Positions 18,428 through 26,462 of a DNA stretch of 55,750 nt are shown piece by piece. The stretch comes from an uncultured SAR86 cluster bacterium (GTDB lineage Bacteria > Pseudomonadota > Gammaproteobacteria > Magnimaribacterales > D2472). The translations under genes were made by a program, and so were the position numbers. The notes under the pieces were generated by a model. It did not search any database, was not told where the DNA came from, and was given only the letters and a program-made list of their open reading frames with translations. The stretch lies in the NCBI GenBank assembly GCA_902551185.1, contig CACDCN010000006.1:1-55750 (forward strand). Reading direction: 5' to 3'. Numbering within the stretch: position 1 is the first letter of the stretch; each line of letters starts with the position of its first letter.

Positions 18428-19434
18428 TTTTTATTAGAAACTCTCACATAGTCCGCTAACTTTTGAGCTGCCTTACCATTATTCATAAGCTCGAATGACA
18501 TCTCGACTCCATCATTTATTGTGTTCGTAATATTCGATATATATAAAGCTGCTCCGCTATTAAGAGCGATCATATCTTGAACTGCAGAGTTTTTTCCATT
18601 AAATGCTTCATTTACTAATCCTAAGCTTTCTTTAGATGAGTTAGCAACAATTTCATCATATGATGCAAGATTTAATCCAAAATCTTTTGGAGAAATTTTA
18701 TATTGATTGATTTCATGTTCTTTAAGCTCAGATACTAAGGTTTCAGAACAAATTGAAATTTCATCAAGTCCGTCATCTCCATGAACAACTAATACATGTT
18801 CCATATCAAGATTTTTAGCAACGTTAGAAAATGTGCTAACTAAATTCTTGTCATAAACACCTAAAACTTGTTTTTTGGCTCCACATGGATTGGTGTGTGG
18901 TCCTAGTAAATTAAAAATTGTTTTTTCTGCAATCTTTTGTCTTACAGGCATTACATATTTCATTGCTTGGTGATGAAGGGGTGCAAACAAAAAAATAAAT
19001 CCAACATCTTCAAAAATTGCCTTTAATTTATTTCTATCATGGCTGATATCAGCACCTGACTCTAAAAGAAAGTCTGCACTTCCAGACTTACTTGATATTG
19101 CCTTGTTACCGTGTTTTGTAATTTTTGCACCGCCAGCTGCAGCAACAAATGATGATGCAGTTGAGCAATTAAAAGTATGTAATCCAGTTCCCCCAGTTCC
19201 ACAAGTATCTATTTGCGATCCATCTCCAATATCAAATTTAAGAGATTTATCTTTCATGACAATTGCTGCTGCAGTAATTTCATCTTCTGTTATGCCTTTC
19301 TTATTTAGACCTAAAAGAAAAGATTCAATATCTTCTTCAACAATCATACCTGTCATAATCTTATTAATTGCTTCTTGCATTTCTTCTAAATTAAGATGTT
19401 TATTACTGTTTAATGCTTTTATAAAATTCTTCAT
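18424..19434 (-). CDS. trpD: anthranilate phosphoribosyltransferase
   Basis: The 336-residue enzyme transfers phosphoribose to anthranilate. It has the DTCGTGGTGLHTFNCST PRPP/Mg-binding loop (about residues 77-93), KHGNKAISSKSGSADFLE-like segment, FLFAPLHHQAMKYVMPVR and NLLGPHTNPC. Normal length. Coupled to trpG and trpC by 4-bp ATGA overlaps. Confidence 0.97.
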   Translation of the reverse strand: MKNFIKALNSNKHLNLEEMQEAINKIMTGMIVEEDIESFLLGLNKKGITEDEITAAAIVMKDKSLKFDIGDGSQIDTCGTGGTGLHTFNCSTASSFVAAAGGAKITKHGNKAISSKSGSADFLLESGADISHDRNKLKAIFEDVGFIFLFAPLHHQAMKYVMPVRQKIAEKTIFNLLGPHTNPCGAKKQVLGVYDKNLVSTFSNVAKNLDMEHVLVVHGDDGLDEISICSETLVSELKEHEINQYKISPKDFGLNLASYDEIVANSSKESLGLVNEAFNGKNSAVQDMIALNSGAALYISNITNTINDGVEMSFELMNNGKAAQKLADYVRVSNKK

Positions 19435-19997
19435 GTCATGTTTATGAAATTATCAATCAATTTTTTACCATTTTCAGTATCAATCGACTCTGGATGAAAT
19501 TGAACACCATATATAGGTTTCTCCTTATGCTCAATACCCATAATAATATCTTTATTATTATTTAAAGTAGCGGTTACTTTAAGCTCATCAGGTAAAGAAT
19601 CTGAATCTATAATGAGGCTATGATATCTAACTACTTCATAAGGACTTTCAATGTCTTTAAACAATAAACTATCATTATGATTAATGCTTGAAGTTTTGCC
19701 ATGAAAAACCTCTGGTGCTTTAATAATTTTCCCACCAAAAGCAACTCCAATAGATTGATGTCCCAAACAAACACCAAGAATTGGTGCCGTTGAAGATTGA
19801 ATTAACTCAACTGATACACCAGCTTCATTTGGAGTGCATGGTCCTGGTGATATGACTATTTTGCTAGGCTCCAACTCTAATATTTGATTTACAGACATCT
19901 CATCATTTCTGATTACTTTTATGCCTTCTTTGTGTTCGCCAATATAGTGAACTAAGTTATAAGTAAAACTATCGTAATTATCTAGAACAATGATCAT
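19431..19997 (-). CDS. trpG: anthranilate synthase component II (glutamine amidotransferase)
   Basis: The class I glutamine amidotransferase of 188 residues supplies ammonia to TrpE. It starts MIIVLDNYDSFTYNL and has the nucleophile in GVCLGHQSIG (Cys about residue 79) and the GVQFHPESI His/Glu pair at the end. A longer frame reaches 20054, but the extra 19 residues lie inside trpE and do not resemble the family; the ATG at 19997 overlaps the trpE stop as ATGA, the same spacing used across the operon, so I chose it. It could also serve p-aminobenzoate synthesis (pabA role), since folate genes are present. Confidence 0.93.
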   Translation of the reverse strand: MIIVLDNYDSFTYNLVHYIGEHKEGIKVIRNDEMSVNQILELEPSKIVISPGPCTPNEAGVSVELIQSSTAPILGVCLGHQSIGVAFGGKIIKAPEVFHGKTSSINHNDSLLFKDIESPYEVVRYHSLIIDSDSLPDELKVTATLNNNKDIIMGIEHKEKPIYGVQFHPESIDTENGKKLIDNFINMT

Positions 19998-21460
19998 GAA
20001 ATCATCTCCACCGCATCTAAAAAAACTTTTGATTTTTGAATGCATTCTTTCCATTCACTCTCTGGGTCAGAGTCTGCAACTATTCCAGCACCAGCCCCAA
20101 CATGAATTAAATTATCTTTTATAACAGCGGTTCTAATTGCTATAGCAGTATCAATATTGCCATTCCAAGATATGTAACCAATAGCGCCTCCGTAAATACC
20201 TCTAGAACTAGGCTCAAGCTCACTAATTATTTCCATAGCACGAATTTTTGGCGCCCCAGACAATGTTCCTGCAGGAAGTGTAGCCTTAAGCGCATCAATA
20301 AAGTTATATTCTTTTGATAATTTTCCAACCACATTTGAAACAATGTGCATTACATGAGAATACCTTTCTATTACCATTTTTTCAGTTAGTTTTACGCTAC
20401 CAATATTAGCAATTCTACTAACATCATTTCTGCCTAAATCTATAAGCATAAGGTGCTCTGCCAATTCTTTAGGATCATTTAATAAGTTTTGCTCATTATG
20501 TTTATCTTCTTCTTCGTTTTCACCTCTTTTCCTGGTCCCAGCAATTGGTCTAAGAGTAATATCATCATCTTCAACCCTTACTAATATTTCAGGAGACGAT
20601 CCCACCACTTCACACCCATCAAGATTTAAATAATACATATATGGTGATGGGTTAAGCTCTCTTAAGGCTGAATATAATTTAAAAGAATCGCCATCAAAGC
20701 GTCTATAAAAATCCTGAGCTAATACAACTTGCATTACATCCCCCTCTTCAATGTAATCTTTAATTCTATTAACGGAGCTTATAAATTGACTTTTGGTAAA
20801 ATTTGATTCAAATTTTAATTGTCCTGAAACTTTTGCAAATGATAAATCGGCATACTCTTCTGATTGATCAATACTATCTTCAATTTTGTTAAGAATCTTT
20901 ACAGCTTCTTTATATGAGGTCTTTGATGGATTTGCATTATAGATGGCCTGTATAGTTTGATTAAAATTATCATAAACAATTAACTTTTCAGATTTAACTA
21001 AATATATGTCTGGCATATGCTCATTAAACTTAGAATCTTTTTTTGGAAGAGATTTAATTTTTTCTTCAGCGTATTGAGCACTCTCATATGCAAAAAAGCC
21101 CACATAACCTCCATAAAATCTTGGCATATCTCGTAAATCTGGCGATTTATGGTTACTTATTAATTTATTTAGTTCTTTTAAAGGGTCGTCTGATTCAATT
21201 AAATTAATATTTGTATCTGTTTTTATTTCAATTTTATTTTCAGATACCTTTATCGTATCTTTACAATCTAATCCTATTATTGAGTATTGAGCCCATTTTT
21301 CTCCACCTTCAATTGATTCTAATAAGAAGGTATTCTCTTTATTCTTAATTTTTGAATAAATTTTTATTGGAGAGTCTGAAACAACATCTATCTTTTTTAT
21401 TAATGGAATTACATTAAATCCATCTATAGCATACTGATCGTATTCTTCCTTAGTTATCAT
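19994..21460 (-). CDS. trpE: anthranilate synthase component I
   Basis: The 488-residue chorismate-utilising enzyme makes anthranilate from chorismate with TrpG. The N-terminal feedback domain has LLESIEGGEKWAQYSIIG (the LLES tryptophan-binding motif) and the catalytic domain has IAGTRKRGENEEED, LIDLGRNDVSR, LPAGTLSGAPKIRAMEII and GAGAGIVADSDPESE. Length is normal. No leader peptide with tandem Trp codons is seen upstream; the gene overlaps the DUF192 gene by 11 bp, so it depends on upstream transcription. Confidence 0.97.
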   Translation of the reverse strand: MITKEEYDQYAIDGFNVIPLIKKIDVVSDSPIKIYSKIKNKENTFLLESIEGGEKWAQYSIIGLDCKDTIKVSENKIEIKTDTNINLIESDDPLKELNKLISNHKSPDLRDMPRFYGGYVGFFAYESAQYAEEKIKSLPKKDSKFNEHMPDIYLVKSEKLIVYDNFNQTIQAIYNANPSKTSYKEAVKILNKIEDSIDQSEEYADLSFAKVSGQLKFESNFTKSQFISSVNRIKDYIEEGDVMQVVLAQDFYRRFDGDSFKLYSALRELNPSPYMYYLNLDGCEVVGSSPEILVRVEDDDITLRPIAGTRKRGENEEEDKHNEQNLLNDPKELAEHLMLIDLGRNDVSRIANIGSVKLTEKMVIERYSHVMHIVSNVVGKLSKEYNFIDALKATLPAGTLSGAPKIRAMEIISELEPSSRGIYGGAIGYISWNGNIDTAIAIRTAVIKDNLIHVGAGAGIVADSDPESEWKECIQKSKVFLDAVEMIS

Positions 21461-21899
21461 TTGAAATTATCCCTTTAATATTAATTGAATCGCCAATATT
21501 TATATTATTTTTCTTAAACCAGCCTCTGTTTACTTCAAGTGCATATCTTACAGAATTTTTTGAGCATACTGATTTTTTTGAGAATGGAACCAAATCATAA
21601 ATCTCTAATATTTCACCTTTGTTACTTATATATGCAACGCTTAAAGATAAGGAAGTATCTTTCATCCACATGCATTGCTGCCTTTTATAATCCCATACAA
21701 AGAACATTCCATAATTTTTAGGAATAGATTTCCTAAACATTAGACCTTCCCTTCTTTCTTCGAATTTAGATGCTACATCTATATCTGTTAATAGCTCATT
21801 AATATCGATTTGTTCTGATGCATTTAAATCAAAGATTAAAAAAAGAAAAATATAATATTTAAACGATTTTAGAACGAAGCTCAGATATGGTTTGCTCAT
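21450..21899 (-). CDS. DUF192 family exported protein
   Basis: The 149-residue product from ATG 21899 starts with a hydrophobic signal-like segment (about residues 8-27, including [13 protein letters not shown]) and then a DUF192 domain: [39 protein letters not shown] and [20 protein letters not shown]192 proteins are small beta-barrel proteins of unclear function, often exported. A longer frame up to 21977 exists but lies inside rpe and lacks any family match; the chosen start overlaps the rpe 3' end by 41 bp. In Pseudomonas the gene between rpe and trpE is gph; here DUF192 takes its place. Confidence 0.82.
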   Translation of the reverse strand: MSKPYLSFVLKSFKYYIFLFLIFDLNASEQIDINELLTDIDVASKFEERREGLMFRKSIPKNYGMFFVWDYKRQQCMWMKDTSLSLSVAYISNKGEILEIYDLVPFSKKSVCSKNSVRYALEVNRGWFKKNNINIGDSINIKGIISNDN

Positions 21900-22527
21900 A
21901 GTTTTCTGTATTAAAGATAGCTGAGCCAGCAACAAAGGTATCAGCGCCTGCTGCCGATGCCAAGCCAATAGTATCATTATTTATTCCACCATCAACTTCA
22001 AGACGTATATCTTTGCCTGATTCATCAATCACCTTTCTTACTTGAGTAATCTTATCTAATGAGCTATGAATAAAAGATTGTCCGCCAAAACCCGGATTAA
22101 CACTCATTATCAGCACAAGGTCTATATCATCCAAAGCATTCTCTAGTGTATTTAATGGGGTTGCGGGATTGTATACAAGCCCTGCTTTACATCCCTTGTC
22201 TTTAATTGCATGTATTGATCTATGAACATGGGTCGACGCTTCTGGATGAAAACTTATTAAATCAGCACCTGCTTCAATAAACCTTTGTGCCAACTCATCA
22301 ACTGGATCAATCATTAAATGCACATCTATAAATTCTTTAATTCCATATTCTCTTAGAGCCTTACATACCATGGGTCCAATTGTCAGATTAGGTACATAGT
22401 GATTATCCATAACATCAAAATGAACCCAGTCTGCACCTGCGTCTAGGACATTTCTCACTTCATCTCCTAATCTAGCAAAATCAGATGCCAGAATTGAAGG
22501 AGCTATTATGTACTTTTGATCACTCAT
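21859..22527 (-). CDS. rpe: ribulose-phosphate 3-epimerase
   Basis: The 222-residue TIM-barrel enzyme interconverts ribulose-5-phosphate and xylulose-5-phosphate. Signatures are [53 protein letters not shown] and EVDGGIN, carrying the metal-binding histidines and aspartates. Normal length. It lies 5 bp after murU and leads into DUF192-trpEGDC, matching the rpe-trp linkage of Pseudomonas. Confidence 0.97.
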   Translation of the reverse strand: MSDQKYIIAPSILASDFARLGDEVRNVLDAGADWVHFDVMDNHYVPNLTIGPMVCKALREYGIKEFIDVHLMIDPVDELAQRFIEAGADLISFHPEASTHVHRSIHAIKDKGCKAGLVYNPATPLNTLENALDDIDLVLIMSVNPGFGGQSFIHSSLDKITQVRKVIDESGKDIRLEVDGGINNDTIGLASAAGADTFVAGSAIFNTENYEQTISELRSKIV

Positions 22528-22532
22528 GATTA

Positions 22533-23201
22533 TTATTTATCATTATAAACACTATTAGCTAGTTTTAAACGCTCGGGCGTCCCTACATCAATCCATAAAC
22601 CTGATGATTCTTCTCCAGTAACAACACCTTCTGCTATATAGCTAGGTAACACGGTATCCCAAATATTAAAACTTTTACTCTCAAAATTTCTCTTATTAAA
22701 AATTATTGGGTTAATTATTGAAATCCCGCACCATGTTAGTGAATTCTTGCCATCTTTAATCTCAATTAAATCTTTTCTAAGACTAAAATCACCATCTTCA
22801 TTGTGTTTAGGGTTTGGTACACCGATTAAATGAGCTGCCTTGGTATCTTGAGGTAAGTCTTTTATATCAATCTTATGGAATATATCTGAATTTATTAATA
22901 AAAATGGTTTACTTCCAATTATTGGAAGAGCATTTAAAATCCCTCCGCCTGTGCCTAATGGCTTATCTTCAATTGAGAATAATATATTTATATTTGGAAA
23001 TATTTCTTTAACATGATTGATAACTTGATCGCTATGATGAGAAACATTTATTATGATTTCTGAAAACCCATTATCAATTAGGTAATTAATATTCCTCTGG
23101 ATTAAAGATTGATCACCAACTTTAATAAGAGGTTTTGGAAGGGTATCTGTTAAAGGCGAAAGCCTTTTCCCAAATCCAGCTGCTAAAACCATGGCTTTCA
23201 T
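22533..23201 (-). CDS. murU: N-acetylmuramate-1-phosphate uridylyltransferase MurU
   Basis: The 222-residue nucleotidyltransferase begins [24 protein letters not shown]-like (glycine-rich UTP-binding loop) and has [10 protein letters not shown] and LGTGGGIL, the NDP-sugar pyrophosphorylase pattern. Pairing with amgK, which it overlaps by 4 bp, identifies it as MurU, making UDP-N-acetylmuramate from recycled MurNAc-1-phosphate and bypassing the fosfomycin-sensitive MurA step. The closing segment [16 protein letters not shown] is also typical. Confidence 0.9.
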   Translation of the reverse strand: MKAMVLAAGFGKRLSPLTDTLPKPLIKVGDQSLIQRNINYLIDNGFSEIIINVSHHSDQVINHVKEIFPNINILFSIEDKPLGTGGGILNALPIIGSKPFLLINSDIFHKIDIKDLPQDTKAAHLIGVPNPKHNEDGDFSLRKDLIEIKDGKNSLTWCGISIINPIIFNKRNFESKSFNIWDTVLPSYIAEGVVTGEESSGLWIDVGTPERLKLANSVYNDK

Positions 23202-24148
23202 AATTTTGAAATTCTATGATTTAGTAATGATTCTGTTTCTTGTAGAATAAATTCTCTAGATGCATGATTTTCTGGAATCATTGATGTTAGATTTAAAAGA
23301 ATCATTGGTAAGTCTTTTAATCTAAAACTTCTTTGATGCTTAATATATAAATCGGTAAGAGTTCCCAGAATCCTCATATTTCTTTGTATACAACCCCATC
23401 TTAAAAACTCGAATAATTCTTTTCCACTATACTTTGATCCTACTTGTTCTGAAAAATAACCAAGCAAGTCGTGTATGTTCTCAAAATTTATCTCATAGTA
23501 ATGGTCTATTAATATTCCTGATAGATCTATGCCAATAGGCCCTATCTTCATATCCTGATAATCAATTACTTTTATTAGATCTCTGCTAAGAATAAGATTT
23601 CTTCTTTCAAAATCAAAATGACAATTCACCCAAGGCTGTTTGTTTAAATGATCGATTGTTATAGAAATTAAATCATCTATAGATTTGTCTACATTAATAT
23701 TTAAGAATTCTAAACAAAAAACATCTTTAAAAAGATTCATTTGTTGTTCTAATTCATTTTCTGAAAACCTTTCAATGTCCTCGATGTTAGCATTTTGTAT
23801 CTTAATTAATAAATCTAATGATCCTTTCAATAACTCAAACTTATTATCTTCACTAAGGGTCGTAAGTAAATCGTTATCTCCTAGATCTTGCTGAAGAGTT
23901 ACCCCAAGATCAGCATTGTGATGCAAAATATCAACCGAGTTAACATTATTTTCCTTAAGGCTATTGGTTATCTTTATGAAGTCAGAATGATCTCCTTTTG
24001 ATGGATCTAGATAACATAAAACCAGAGAATCATTATCATTGATGACTCTCCAATATTCACGACCGCTAGCTTCTAACTTTAATGGTAATGCTTGATTAGC
24101 ATTAAAGTTACATTGTTTGCTTAGATTTATTACTTCGTCTTCTTTCAA
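23198..24148 (-). CDS. amgK: N-acetylmuramate/N-acetylglucosamine anomeric kinase AmgK
   Basis: The 316-residue aminoglycoside-phosphotransferase-fold kinase phosphorylates MurNAc at the anomeric position in cell-wall recycling. The catalytic loop is NCHFDFERRNLIL (about residues 177-189), followed by the metal-binding KVIDYQDMKIGPIGIDL; the N-terminus ASGREYWRVI matches the phosphate-loop region. Translation begins with TTG at 24148, directly after the SDR stop. The amgK-murU pair near lptD is the arrangement known in Pseudomonas; here three extra genes separate it from lptD. Confidence 0.88.
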   Translation of the reverse strand: MKEDEVINLSKQCNFNANQALPLKLEASGREYWRVINDNDSLVLCYLDPSKGDHSDFIKITNSLKENNVNSVDILHHNADLGVTLQQDLGDNDLLTTLSEDNKFELLKGSLDLLIKIQNANIEDIERFSENELEQQMNLFKDVFCLEFLNINVDKSIDDLISITIDHLNKQPWVNCHFDFERRNLILSRDLIKVIDYQDMKIGPIGIDLSGILIDHYYEINFENIHDLLGYFSEQVGSKYSGKELFEFLRWGCIQRNMRILGTLTDLYIKHQRSFRLKDLPMILLNLTSMIPENHASREFILQETESLLNHRISKL

Positions 24149-25006
24149 CTAGCTATTCTTAATTTCCTCAGGTAAAGGTGTGTTGTCCGGAACAAAAAAG
24201 TCAGGCATCAATTCATTAAAAGGTACCGATGCATATTTACTAAAGTCTTTTACTCCTGCCTCGTGAAGAATCAAGTCATCAATACAAAAATTACCGGTAA
24301 ATTCTTTTGAGTCTTTCGTCAATATCTCATAAGCAGAATCAGCCATTATGTCTACATTTCTTGAAAGCCTCATTATCTCATCACCGCCAAGGTGGTTTTG
24401 TACTGCAGCAGTAGCAATAGCTGTTCTTGGCCATAATGCATTTACAGCAATGCCGAACTCTTTAAATTCTTCTGCCATTCCAAGCACACACATACTCATC
24501 GTATATTTAGCCATTGTATAGGCGACAGTTCCTGCAAACCATTTAGGTTCCATATCTAAAGGAGGAGATAAATTTAAAATATGTGGATTAGATGATTTTT
24601 TAAGGTGGGGTAAACAGAACTTGCTCACCATATAAGTACCTCTTCCATTTATTTGGTGCATAAGATCATACCTTTTCATTTCTGTGTCAGTGACATTTGT
24701 TAATTGGATAGCCGAAGCATTGTTAATACATATATCTATACCTCCAAAATGCTCAACTGATTTATTTATCGCATCTCTTACGTTATCTTCGCTTCGAATA
24801 TCACAAATAATAGGCAATGCCTCTCCTCCGGCTTCGATAATTTCTTCAGCAGCTGTATATATCGTACCTGGTAATTTTGGATGGGGATCAGCGGTTTTAG
24901 CTGCAACAATAATTTTTGCACCATCTACGGCAGCTTTTTTTGCCATAGCAAGACCAATTCCCCTGCTTCCACCTGAAATAAAAATTACTTTTTCTTTTAA
25001 ACTCAT
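24149..25006 (-). CDS. SDR-family oxidoreductase (HSDL2-like)
   Basis: The 285-residue short-chain dehydrogenase has a complete cofactor loop SGGSRGIGLAMAK (11-23), ICINNAS (92-98), and catalytic Ser147 with Tyr163/Lys167 in YTMAK. Sequence blocks such as AAKTADPHPKLPGTIYTAAEEI and RTAIATAA match the hydroxysteroid-dehydrogenase-like 2 (HSDL2) subgroup, linked in other organisms to lipid or fatty-acid metabolism. It has no obvious pathway partner except the following SDR gene at 25022, 15 bp upstream in the same transcript. Substrate unknown. Confidence 0.85.
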   Translation of the reverse strand: MSLKEKVIFISGGSRGIGLAMAKKAAVDGAKIIVAAKTADPHPKLPGTIYTAAEEIIEAGGEALPIICDIRSEDNVRDAINKSVEHFGGIDICINNASAIQLTNVTDTEMKRYDLMHQINGRGTYMVSKFCLPHLKKSSNPHILNLSPPLDMEPKWFAGTVAYTMAKYTMSMCVLGMAEEFKEFGIAVNALWPRTAIATAAVQNHLGGDEIMRLSRNVDIMADSAYEILTKDSKEFTGNFCIDDLILHEAGVKDFSKYASVPFNELMPDFFVPDNTPLPEEIKNS

Positions 25007-25021
25007 TTTTTTACCTCTATC

Positions 25022-25762
25022 TTAAAATTTCTCCATATATGGACGAAGATCTAACTCATGTGTCCACGCGCTACGATGTTGAGTATGCACAAACCAATAT
25101 GTATCTGCAATTGCAGCTGGCTGAAGAATGCCGTCTTTTTCTTTAAGGGCATATATATCTGGGAAGGTTTCTTTAATAAAAGCCGTATCAATTGCTCCAT
25201 CAATTATAAAATGTGCGACATGAATCCCTTCTGGTCCCAATTCTCTTGCCATACTTTGACTGACTGCTCTTAGTGCAAATTTAGCGCTAGAAAAAGCTGA
25301 AAAACCTGAGCTACCTCTCATAGATGCAGTTGCACCAGTAAAAAATATAGACCCTTCATTTCTTTTCTTCATATATTTAGCAGCCTCTCTTCCAGTCAAA
25401 AAGCCTGCATATGCTGCCATTTCCCAAACCTTCTTAAAAACTCTTGAAGTGGTTTCTTCAATAGGAAAATACACATTGGCACCAGGATTAAAGATCACTA
25501 CATCTATAGGTGCAATTTCTTCCTCAACCTCTTTAAAGAATTCTTTTATTGCGTCTTCATCTCTAGCATCAACACCAAAACCTTTAGCCCAACCACCTGA
25601 GCTATTAATCTCTTCTGCTAGTTGCTTAACTTTATCAATGCTTCCTGGCCTTCTTGCTGGACATACTTTATATCCATGTTCTGCAAATTTTTTAGTCAAA
25701 GAAGCGCCTGTAGCATCTCCTGCTCCAATAATAATTGCCGAATATTTTGAAAAATCTTTCAT
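25022..25762 (-). CDS. SDR-family protein with phenylalanine in the catalytic tyrosine position
   Basis: The 246-residue Rossmann protein has a non-standard N-terminal loop, IIGAGDATGASL (about 11-22) in place of TGxxxGxG, VIFNPGANV near residue 89, and a catalytic-region block GFSAFSSAKFALRA in which the YxxxK tyrosine is Phe157 while Lys161 remains. Related SDR proteins with GAG-type loops also carry Phe here, so this may be a family trait; such proteins may bind a nucleotide without classical dehydrogenase chemistry. It is the first gene of the leftward SDR-SDR-amgK-murU run. Confidence 0.8.
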   Translation of the reverse strand: MKDFSKYSAIIIGAGDATGASLTKKFAEHGYKVCPARRPGSIDKVKQLAEEINSSGGWAKGFGVDARDEDAIKEFFKEVEEEIAPIDVVIFNPGANVYFPIEETTSRVFKKVWEMAAYAGFLTGREAAKYMKKRNEGSIFFTGATASMRGSSGFSAFSSAKFALRAVSQSMARELGPEGIHVAHFIIDGAIDTAFIKETFPDIYALKEKDGILQPAAIADTYWFVHTQHRSAWTHELDLRPYMEKF

Positions 25763-25804
25763 ATCAGTGTTTAATTGCTTTACTTTACAAAATTGTTAAT
25801 AGAA

Positions 25805-26407
25805 ATGATAGTAGACTTTATTTTTGATGTAGCAAGTCCCAACACTTATTTTGCGCATAAGTTGATTCCTGATTTTGAGAAAAGAACTGGAACAAAATTT
25901 AACTATATTCCATGTTTATTAGGAGGAATTCATAAATTATCCAATAATCAACCACCTTTTATTGCATATGCAGATTGTAAAAATAAAAGTGATTATCAAA
26001 TGATTGAGGTAGAGCGCTTTGTAAAACAACATCAATTATCAAAATATAAATTTAACTCCCATTTTCCTCCAGTAACCATCCAAGTCCAAAGAGGAGCGAT
26101 AGCTGCTCAAGAACTTGGAATATTTAATGAATATTTTGAGTGTGTTATCGCCGCAATGTGGGAAAATGATAAAAATATATCCGATATAGACATACTCCAA
26201 GGAATTCTTAAAGAAAATAACTTTGACGTTGCTTCAATAATGAATATCGTCACTTCTCAAGAGTGCAAGGATAAATTAATTGCAAATACAGATAATGCCG
26301 TATCTCGTGGTGCCTTTGGTGCCCCAACTTTCTTTTTTGAAGATCAAATTTTCTTTGGGAAGGATCACTTATATCAATTGGAAGAGTATATAAATTCTAA
26401 AAAATAA
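25805..26407 (+). CDS. 2-hydroxychromene-2-carboxylate isomerase / DsbA-like (GST-kappa) family protein
   Basis: The 200-residue protein starts MIVDFIFDVASPNTYFAHK, with the serine of the SPxxY motif used by HCCA isomerases and kappa-class glutathione transferases, and ends in the GAFGAPTFFFEDQIFFGKD block with the cis-proline. The helical insert typical of the family lies between. The in-frame ATG at 25775 would add ten residues unlike the family; the ATG at 25805 fits better. HCCA isomerases use glutathione and often act in aromatic degradation; no such pathway is visible, so a general glutathione-dependent role is equally likely. It is divergent from the SDR genes. Confidence 0.82.
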   Translation: MIVDFIFDVASPNTYFAHKLIPDFEKRTGTKFNYIPCLLGGIHKLSNNQPPFIAYADCKNKSDYQMIEVERFVKQHQLSKYKFNSHFPPVTIQVQRGAIAAQELGIFNEYFECVIAAMWENDKNISDIDILQGILKENNFDVASIMNIVTSQECKDKLIANTDNAVSRGAFGAPTFFFEDQIFFGKDHLYQLEEYINSKK

Positions 26408-26462
26408 TAGAACTTTTCTTTAAATACTCTTTCAAATGAATGATGAGGTATAAAATATAAGA

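Noticed and set aside
19998-20054. Longer N-terminus of trpG
   Set aside because: The extra 19 residues lie inside trpE and match nothing in the family; the ATGA overlap at 19994-19997 follows the pattern of the operon.
21900-21977. Longer N-terminus of the DUF192 protein
   Set aside because: It lies within rpe and would put 26 non-matching residues in front of the signal-like segment.
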